Source of the DNA: Roseiarcus sp036513315
GTDB lineage: Bacteria > Pseudomonadota > Alphaproteobacteria > Rhizobiales > Beijerinckiaceae
Direction of reading: 5' to 3'
Assembly: GCA_036513315.1 (NCBI GenBank)
Contig: DATBZF010000127.1
Span: forward strand, 1 to 64,000
DNA length: 64,000 nucleotides
The notes below the pieces were generated by a model. That model was given only the letters and a program-made list of their open reading frames with translations, had not been told where the DNA came from and did no database searches. The translations under genes were made by a program, and so were the position numbers. The stretch's first letter is position 1. The number at the start of each line of letters is the position of its first letter. Of this stretch, positions 58,896 through 64,000 are shown in pieces.

Positions 58896-59366
58896 TCAGA
58901 TTTCATGATCGGGATGCTGATGATTGCCGACATTCTCAATTTTCGCCGCGGCGAGCCATTCGTCGGTGCGCTGTCCCGGCAGAGCGGCGAGACCTTCGAC
59001 CCAATGCAACGTTCCTTCGACGCCCAGTTGCCGTCGCGGTGGGAACAGATTGGGGTCGTCGAGGCTGCCGATCGTCACGCTGATGCTCTTGCCACCCTTC
59101 ATTTGGTAAGTCAGCGGCGTGCCGCAAGCGGCGCAGAAGCCGCGCTCGGCAATGTCGGACGACGAATATTTCGCCGGCGCGCCGCGGGTAAATGTGAGAT
59201 CGGCGTTTTTTACGCCGGCGAAAACCATGAACGGCGCGCCGCCTGCCTTCTGGCACATACGGCAATGGCAAACGCTCGCCGCCCGCGGCGCGGCGGTCAG
59301 GACATAACGAACGGCGCCGCATTGGCAGCCGCCAGCATAGCGCGGGGCGGAACTATCGGCCGGCAT
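58896..59366 (-). CDS. GFA family glutathione/zinc-binding protein
   Basis: A 156-residue CENP-V/GFA-fold protein. Cysteine sets for zinc are GGCQCGAVRY, CHCRMCQKAGG and FCAACGTPL. The family includes S-(hydroxymethyl)glutathione synthase (Gfa), which captures formaldehyde, but most members, including this one, have unproven activity. A formaldehyde role would be attractive in a methylotroph, but it is only inference. It sits between the thiolase and acyl-CoA dehydrogenase genes. Confidence 0.9.
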   Translation of the reverse strand: MPADSSAPRYAGGCQCGAVRYVLTAAPRAASVCHCRMCQKAGGAPFMVFAGVKNADLTFTRGAPAKYSSSDIAERGFCAACGTPLTYQMKGGKSISVTIGSLDDPNLFPPRRQLGVEGTLHWVEGLAALPGQRTDEWLAAAKIENVGNHQHPDHEI

Positions 59367-59405
59367 AATCCTCCCCTGTCTTATCCCTGAATACGAACCG
59401 GCCTT

Positions 59406-61196
59406 TTAGAAGGCCGCCGCCGGCATCGCCATGATCGAGGCGGCCCCCGAACTCAGCCGCGCCAGATGGGCGCCCGCCTCCGGCATCATACGCTCGTTGA
59501 AGAACTTGGCGAGGACGAGTTTGCTTTCGAGCTCCTCGGTCGCCTCGCCCTTCGCCTTCTTGGCGAGCACCGCCTTGGCGATGCGCGCCCACATATAGCT
59601 TAGCAAAGTCAGGCCGAAGAGGTGCAGGTAATCGGTCGAGCCGGCACCCGCGTTGTCGGGATTGCTCATCGCGTTCTGCATCAGCCACATCGTCGCCTGC
59701 TGCAATTGGCTTGAGCCCACCTTTAATCCGGTGAGATAAGGCGCAAGTTCGGCATCCGCCTTGTTGGCCGAGAGAAACGCCGATATTTCGCCAAAGAAAG
59801 CGGTGATCGCGCGGCCGCCGTCCTTGGGCAATTTGCGCCCGACGAGGTCGAGCGCCTGGATGCCGTTGGCGCCTTCATAGATCATATTGATGCGCGCATC
59901 GCGCACGAATTGCTCCATGCCCCATTCGGCGATGTAGCCATGGCCGCCGAACACCTGCTGCGCCTTGACGGCGTTGGCGAAGCCCATATCGGTGAAGAAT
60001 CCTTTCAGCACCGGCGTCAGCAGGCCGAGCCGGTCGTCGGCGCCCTGGCGCGTCGCGGCATCGGGAGACCGATGCGCCTCGTCGCTCGACAAAGCCGCCC
60101 ACATCATCGCCGCGCGCGCCGCCTCATTGAAGGCGCGGATTTCGAGCAACATGCGCCTGACGTCGGGATGGACGAGGATCGGATCGGCGGCCTTGCCGGT
60201 GTCCCGGGCGCCGGTCAGCGCGCGGCCCTGCAGACGCTCCTTGGCATAGGCGGCGGCGTTCTGATAAGCGACTTCGGAAAGGGCGACGCCTTGCAGCGCC
60301 ACGCCCATGCGCGCCTCGTTCATCATCACGAACATGGCGTTGAGGCCGCGATTTTCCTCACCGATCAGCCAGCCCTTGGCGCCATCATAATTGAGCACGC
60401 AGGTCGAATTGGCGTGAATGCCCATCTTATGCTCGATCGAGCCGCACGAGACGCCATTGCGCTCGCCAAGCGAACCATCTTCGCGCACCAGCACTTTGGG
60501 CACGACAAACAACGAAATGCCCTTGACCCCCGCCGGCGCCCCCTCGATGCGCGCGAGGACGAGATGGATGATGTTGTCGGTGAGATCATGTTCGCCGGCG
60601 GAGATGAAAATCTTCTGTCCTGATATGGCGTAGGAACCGTCGGCCTGCGGCGCGGCGCGCGTCTTGATGAGCCCGAGATCGGTGCCGCATTGCGGCTCGG
60701 TGAGGTTCATCGTGCCGCACCATTCGCCGGAGGTCATTTTCGGCAGATAGGTCCGCTTCTGCGCATCGCTGGCATGGGTGTGCAGCGCCGCCATCGCGCC
60801 ATTGGTCAGGCCCGGATACATGGCGAAAGCCTGATTGGCGGAAATCGCATATTCATTGAGGGCGAGCGACAGGAAGTAAGGCAGCCCCTGGCCGCCATAG
60901 GCGGGATCGCCCGCGATGCCGACCCAGCCGCCCTCGGCGAAAGTTTTGTAAGCCTCCTTGAATCCCTTGGGCGTCGTCACGCTGCCATCGGCATGGCGGG
61001 TGCAGCCTTCCATGTCGCCGGAGCGATTGAGCGGTTGCAGCACTTCCTCGGCGATCTTGGCCCCTTCGCCCAGCACCGCCTCGACGACATCGAGCGGCGC
61101 CTCGGAAAAACCCGGCATGTTGTCATAGCGCGCGTAATCGAAGACATCGTTCAGAAGGAACAGCGTGTCCTTCACGGGCGCGTTGTAGCTCGGCAT
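59406..61196 (-). CDS. Acyl-CoA dehydrogenase with C-terminal extension
   Basis: FAD enzyme of 596 residues for the first oxidation of acyl-CoA. The N-terminal domain carries GDPAYGGQGLPYFLSLALNEY, then the middle MNLTEPQCGTDLGLIKTRA and GQKIFISAGEHDL. The C-terminal helical part has QVFGGHGYIAEWGMEQFVRDARI and the MIYEGANGIQALDLVGRKL active-site region. The extra C-terminal domain of about 130 residues is that of the long-form bacterial enzymes. The electron acceptor ETF is not in the window. It joins fadA-fadJ in a beta-oxidation group. Confidence 0.94.
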   Translation of the reverse strand: MPSYNAPVKDTLFLLNDVFDYARYDNMPGFSEAPLDVVEAVLGEGAKIAEEVLQPLNRSGDMEGCTRHADGSVTTPKGFKEAYKTFAEGGWVGIAGDPAYGGQGLPYFLSLALNEYAISANQAFAMYPGLTNGAMAALHTHASDAQKRTYLPKMTSGEWCGTMNLTEPQCGTDLGLIKTRAAPQADGSYAISGQKIFISAGEHDLTDNIIHLVLARIEGAPAGVKGISLFVVPKVLVREDGSLGERNGVSCGSIEHKMGIHANSTCVLNYDGAKGWLIGEENRGLNAMFVMMNEARMGVALQGVALSEVAYQNAAAYAKERLQGRALTGARDTGKAADPILVHPDVRRMLLEIRAFNEAARAAMMWAALSSDEAHRSPDAATRQGADDRLGLLTPVLKGFFTDMGFANAVKAQQVFGGHGYIAEWGMEQFVRDARINMIYEGANGIQALDLVGRKLPKDGGRAITAFFGEISAFLSANKADAELAPYLTGLKVGSSQLQQATMWLMQNAMSNPDNAGAGSTDYLHLFGLTLLSYMWARIAKAVLAKKAKGEATEELESKLVLAKFFNERMMPEAGAHLARLSSGAASIMAMPAAAF

Positions 61197-61382
61197 CGAG
61201 GGGCTCTCCAGATTGGCGAGAATTGGTTCATATATAAACCATCACCCCGAGAGACGCAAGCCCGCGAAGGGAGTCGGTTCAGCAACCCCAGGCAGATTAT
61301 CGAGGGCGACAAGAAGCTGACGCCTCGGGGATCGCGGCCTTCCCGCCCGCCGCGGGCGGGAGCCCGCGATCCCGCGCAAGGC

Positions 61383-61598
61383 TCAGCCGCGCGAAGAGAG
61401 CCGCCGCAGAACGGCTTCGGGATTGGCGTAAGCTTCCTGCCGGTCGACGCTCCAATAGCGCAATTCGTCGAGCGGAATCGGCGCGCCGGTCACCGCGCAA
61501 CGCACGAAGGCGCCAGGCCTGGCGACGCGAAAATCGCCGTCTAGATATTCCACGCGCGCCTCGACCGCGCTGGTCGGACGGGGATCAAACCGGTTCAT
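61383..61598 (-). CDS. DUF2093 family protein
   Basis: A 71-residue soluble protein. VEYLDGDFRVARPGAFVRCAVTGAPIPLDELRYWSVDRQEAY is the DUF2093 signature, shown here by key residues: FVRCAVTG and LRYWSVDRQE with a single Cys. These small proteins are restricted to alphaproteobacteria and have no known function; the CxxxG...LxYW pattern suggests a treble-clef-like element. ATG 61598 (MNRFDPRP) is preferred over the longer 61661 frame. Confidence 0.88.
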   Translation of the reverse strand: MNRFDPRPTSAVEARVEYLDGDFRVARPGAFVRCAVTGAPIPLDELRYWSVDRQEAYANPEAVLRRLSSRG

Positions 61599-61747
61599 GC
61601 CGCGCTCATCATAAGTTAAGGACTCAACCGAACGAACCTGCCGGGCGCGCCAAAGCTCCATGATAAGCCTCAGATCTGTCGCGCCGAACCCGATTGCAAT
61701 AGCCTATTCCAGCGCACAATTCCACAAACGAACCGGAGCCGAACGCC

Positions 61748-62533
61748 ATGAAACTCGATTCGACCATCACCGCCATCGTCACCGGCGGAGCCTCCGGACT
61801 TGGCGAGGCGACCGCCCGCAAACTGGCGGCGGACGGCGCCAAAGTCGCCCTGCTTGATTTGCAACGCGAGCGAGGCGAGAGAGTCGCCTTCGAGATCGGC
61901 GGGCTGTTCTGCGAGGCCGACGTCACCAATGAGGCGAGCATCGACGCCGCGCTGAGCGCTTCGCGCGCCGCCCATGGCGTCGAGCGCGTGCTGATCTGCT
62001 GCGCGGGGATCGGCCCTGCCCGGCGCACGGTGTCGAAGAAGCGCGACACCGGCGAACTCATCGCCCATGACGTCGCAAGCTTCCGCCGCACCATCGAGAT
62101 CAATCTGATCGGCACATTCGCGATGATCGCCAAAAGCGCGACGGCGATGGCGGCCCTGGCGCCGGTCTCGGCCGACGGCGCGCGCGGCGTGATCGTCACC
62201 ACCGCCTCGGTCGCCGCCCAGGACGGCCAGATCGGCCAGGCCGCCTATGGCGCGTCAAAAGGCGGCGTATTGGCCCTGACCCTGCCCGTCGCGCGCGATC
62301 TGGCTGCTTACGGCATCCGCGTGATGACCATCCTGCCCGGCCTGTTCCATACGCCGATGTTCGACAGCCTGCCCGAGGAGGCGCGCAACGCCCTCGCCGC
62401 CTCCGTGCCCTTCCCTTCCCGCCTCGGCCGGCCGGAAGAATATGCCGCGCTGGTTCAGACGATCATCGCCAACGACATGCTCAACGGCGGCCATATCCGC
62501 CTCGACGGCTCCCTGCGCATGGCGCCCAAATAG
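61748..62533 (+). CDS. Short-chain dehydrogenase (3-hydroxyacyl-CoA type)
   Basis: NAD-dependent SDR of 261 residues. Cofactor motif VTGGASGLGEATARKL, acidic DLQRERG at the end of beta-2 (NAD preference), NNAG-equivalent CCAGIGPARRTVSK, and the catalytic Ser-Tyr-Lys in TTASVAAQDG and AAYGASKGGVLAL. The GGASGLG start and the PGLFHTPMFDSLPEE ending resemble 3-hydroxy-2-methylbutyryl-CoA dehydrogenase (HSD17B10-like), fitting the beta-oxidation neighbours. ACGCC before the ATG is a weak ribosome site. Confidence 0.9.
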   Translation: MKLDSTITAIVTGGASGLGEATARKLAADGAKVALLDLQRERGERVAFEIGGLFCEADVTNEASIDAALSASRAAHGVERVLICCAGIGPARRTVSKKRDTGELIAHDVASFRRTIEINLIGTFAMIAKSATAMAALAPVSADGARGVIVTTASVAAQDGQIGQAAYGASKGGVLALTLPVARDLAAYGIRVMTILPGLFHTPMFDSLPEEARNALAASVPFPSRLGRPEEYAALVQTIIANDMLNGGHIRLDGSLRMAPK

Positions 62534-62573
62534 GCGCCGCGCTTCATCGGCAGGCGGGCGGCGGGCGGTTTTT
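62534..62573 (+). terminator. Possible terminator after the SDR gene
   Basis: GC-rich arms (CGCCGC at 62535-62540 with GCGGCG at 62558-62563) followed by GGGCGG and TTTTT at 62569-62573. The pairing is approximate, but the T run just before the tRNA promoter supports a terminator. Confidence 0.35.
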
Positions 62574-62574
62574 C

Positions 62575-62604
62575 TTGACAGCTTTGGCGACCGCTTCCTA
62601 TATG
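62575..62604 (+). promoter_or_regulatory. Probable tRNA-Met promoter
   Basis: TTGACA (62575-62580), an 18-base spacer and TATATG (62599-62604) lie 33 bases before the mature tRNA 5' end. Confidence 0.7.
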
Positions 62605-62637
62605 CGCGCCACTGCGCGCCTTATCGGCGCGCGGCGC

Positions 62638-62714
62638 GGCGGGGTAGCTCAGCTGGTTAGAGCAGCGGAATCATAATCCGGAGGTCGCCGGTTCAAATCC
62701 GGCCCCCGCTACCA
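62638..62714 (+). tRNA. tRNA-Met (CAT anticodon, elongator type)
   Basis: A 77-base cloverleaf with encoded CCA. The acceptor GGCGGGG (62638-62644) pairs with CCCCGCT, discriminator A, then CCA (62712-62714). The anticodon arm CGGAA-TCATAAT-CCG gives CAT, and the T arm is CCGG-TTCAAAT-CCGG. The 5' G with a G-T closing pair and GGCGGGGTAGCTCAG match alphaproteobacterial elongator tRNA-Met rather than initiator or tRNA-Ile2, though lysidine-type Ile cannot be fully excluded. Confidence 0.92.
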
Positions 62715-63192
62715 CTTTTCTTTTATATATTTCATACAGTTAAGTCTATTGCCGTTTGTCGCGGCTGCGCTTTTTCGTGTTTCAAGGAATGCATCGTATT
62801 TCCTGACACCGTTCCCCAAGATTCCCGGCTAGTCCACGCGACATGGACGCGAAATGAAATTGCTTCGACAAAACTCGCGTCGCGAAGCATTGCGTCGTGT
62901 GAGACAGCAGGGGGACGCGATTCCATGGGGGGCGGGCCGCCTGATGAACCATCGCGCGAATGTCAGTCCTGATGAGTCGGAAAGCCTCGCAGGGGATCTC
63001 CGGCCAGAGCGCATGTCTGGATCGACCTGCGCAGGCCCAAAAGTTGGCTAAGGGCTCAGGCGCCACGATCCGACTATGTCCCCGTGGCGCCCGAGTCGCG
63101 GCCCATGGCGCTTGTCTTTGAGATCGTACCGTTGCGACGCCACCGCTTGCTACGTGCCTTAGTTGTCCCGTAGGGCGCATGACACGTTCAGT
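62715..63192. other. Gene-free stretch between tRNA-Met and the P460 gene
   Basis: About 480 bases with no supported gene. Open frames exist on both strands (for example 62782-63180 minus), but they lack recognisable domains, good starts or protein-like composition. No T-rich terminator or clear inverted repeat was identified. It may be a decayed insertion next to the tRNA. Confidence 0.4.
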
Positions 63193-63762
63193 TCAGGGCG
63201 TAGGTGCATAGTGGGTGAAAACGTAGTCACGGTCTTTGGCTGGCTGGTGACAGGAGAAGCACTTTGCATGCAACGCCTCATTGCCGGGTTTGCCGTTCGT
63301 GAAGTCGGCGAATCCCCAGCCGCCGGACGCAGCGTATTTTTTCGAGTCTTTGACCATGAATTGAACGTTCATGGCGGACCCAGCAAAAGACGAGGCAAGG
63401 CCGAGGCCGGGAAAGCCTGCAGCCAAGGCTTGGTTGTCCGTATCCGACGAGTCTTCATTCCAGTGCAGCGCCGCGATAATCGCGCCATCCGGGAACGGCC
63501 GAGTCCCGTCGCGATAGGCTTGGATCGCAAGATCGTTGCCCAATTCGGCGCGCAACTGCCTGAGCGCGCCGCCATCGCCTGTCAGTTGCTTGCCCGTCAG
63601 GCGTTTGACCGAAATCAAGCGCCAGTCACGATATGCGTCCGGGATTTTGATTCCGTAGATCGGCGCGGCCTCTCCATTGGACTGCCCGGATGCGGCCTCC
63701 ATATAAGCGGCGCCGCCGGCGAGCGCCGTGACCGCCGCTGCGACCCATGCTATCCTTCTCAT
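63193..63762 (-). CDS. Cytochrome P460 family c-type heme protein
   Basis: A 189-residue periplasmic cytochrome. A signal peptide (about 4-20) is followed by the P460 domain: YRDWRLISVKRL, RAELGNDLAIQAYRDGTRPFPDGAIIAALHW, and the C-terminal heme motif CFSCH (C168, C171, H172) followed by DRDYVFTHYAP. P460 heme is cross-linked to a lysine and oxidises hydroxylamine to NO or N2O in ammonia and methane oxidisers; a simple c'-beta NO-binding role is the alternative. AGGAGG lies 7 bases before the ATG. Confidence 0.88.
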   Translation of the reverse strand: MRRIAWVAAAVTALAGGAAYMEAASGQSNGEAAPIYGIKIPDAYRDWRLISVKRLTGKQLTGDGGALRQLRAELGNDLAIQAYRDGTRPFPDGAIIAALHWNEDSSDTDNQALAAGFPGLGLASSFAGSAMNVQFMVKDSKKYAASGGWGFADFTNGKPGNEALHAKCFSCHQPAKDRDYVFTHYAPTP

Positions 63763-63916
63763 GACCTCCTCCTAACTGTTGACGACTGGATACTGTCCCG
63801 CGCGACTGGCGCCGACGACCGGTAGCGCCGCGAGTTTCGCCTCGACATCCGCATATTGTGGATCGCCGGGCGCCAAGCCGAGGCGATACCGATAGGAGTG
63901 TCCGGCGGAGCCACGC

Positions 63917-64000
63917 CTACAAGGGCTGCTTTGCGCCACTTTGCTCGCCGATCATGTGATCCGCGTACCAGTGGCGCCACTCCGTATCGCGCTGTCCGAT
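63917..64000 (-). CDS. C-terminal end of a gene cut by the window edge
   Basis: A 27-codon open end on the minus strand, RDTEWRHWYADHMIGEQSG then AKQPL and a stop at 63917-63919. The WxxWYAxHMxxEQ pattern is reminiscent of the C terminus of glyoxalase/bleomycin-resistance (VOC) proteins, but too little is present to decide. Between it and the P460 gene, a different frame (about 63793-63886) reads GHSYRYRLGLAPGDPQYADV and ends PVVNS, which also looks protein-like and is not explained. Confidence 0.4.
   Translation of the reverse strand: MGQRDTEWRHWYADHMIGEQSGAKQPL

Noticed and set aside
62782..63180. A 132-codon minus-strand frame in the gap after tRNA-Met
   Set aside because: No domain, no ribosome site and poor composition; a second frame overlaps it equally well.
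1..64000. CRISPR arrays and complete insertion sequences
   Set aside because: No regularly spaced repeats and no intact transposase with terminal repeats were found by reading the sequence.

Overview
The window is a GC-rich chromosomal segment of an alphaproteobacterium, almost certainly of the Hyphomicrobiales (Rhizobiales). Lineage markers are ChpT of the CckA-ChpT-CtrA relay, an EipA/DUF1134 protein, a membrane-bound ferritin MbfA with Irr-type operators, an aa3 oxidase cluster ordered ctaC-ctaD-ctaB-coxF-ctaG-ctaE, and IalB, DUF2093 and DUF3309 proteins. A P460 cytochrome and a Methylobacterium-type giant kinase hint at the Beijerinckiaceae/Methylocystaceae side of the order, but no methane or methanol oxidation gene is present and this placement is inference.

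Layout. 0-8.7 kb: rpsT, the tail of a lost nucleobase permease, a pair of M16 peptidases (one active, one lacking the zinc site), a CheY-like regulator and ChpT, a CysQ-type phosphatase, EipA, a coiled-coil membrane protein and a DUF4337 protein. 8.7-12.4 kb: an EmrAB-type efflux pump divergent from a TetR repressor, with palindromic operators between them. 12.5-25.4 kb: an accessory-looking stretch that begins at a tRNA-Glu gene. It holds a giant pseudokinase/ATPase/GAF/PAS/histidine kinase that is split by a one-base frameshift before its ATPase domain, a secreted two-repeat protein, an HlyD/FUSC efflux pair, several small membrane or stress proteins and an AI-2E-type permease. 25.5-33.8 kb: a ferredoxin-reductase-like flavoprotein, the cytochrome c oxidase cluster, IalB and a lipoprotein. 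33.8-38.6 kb: a tandem glycine riboswitch followed by gcvT-gcvH-gcvPA-gcvPB. 38.7-48.1 kb: an exported GyrI-like protein, HAD phosphatase, metallo-hydrolase, aldo/keto reductase, MarR-type regulator, MFS transporter and a divergent 5-oxoprolinase. 48.2-51.3 kb: an iron-storage locus (mbfA, bfd, bfr) with Irr-like boxes, an L,D-transpeptidase and an Fe-S Rrf2 regulator. 51.3-62.5 kb: PHA depolymerase, a DsbA-type isomerase, CtpA protease and a fatty-acid beta-oxidation set (fadJ, thiolase, acyl-CoA dehydrogenase, SDR). 62.6-64 kb: tRNA-Met, a non-coding stretch, a cytochrome P460 gene and a cut-off gene at the right edge.

Most genes are housekeeping and form coherent units: aa3 oxidase assembly, glycine cleavage sensed by its own riboswitch, iron storage under iron control, and beta-oxidation alongside PHA mobilisation. 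The unusual material lies between 12.4 and 25.4 kb: the split giant kinase with a degenerate kinase domain, a 28-codon membrane peptide, and structured DNA beside the tRNA-Glu gene.
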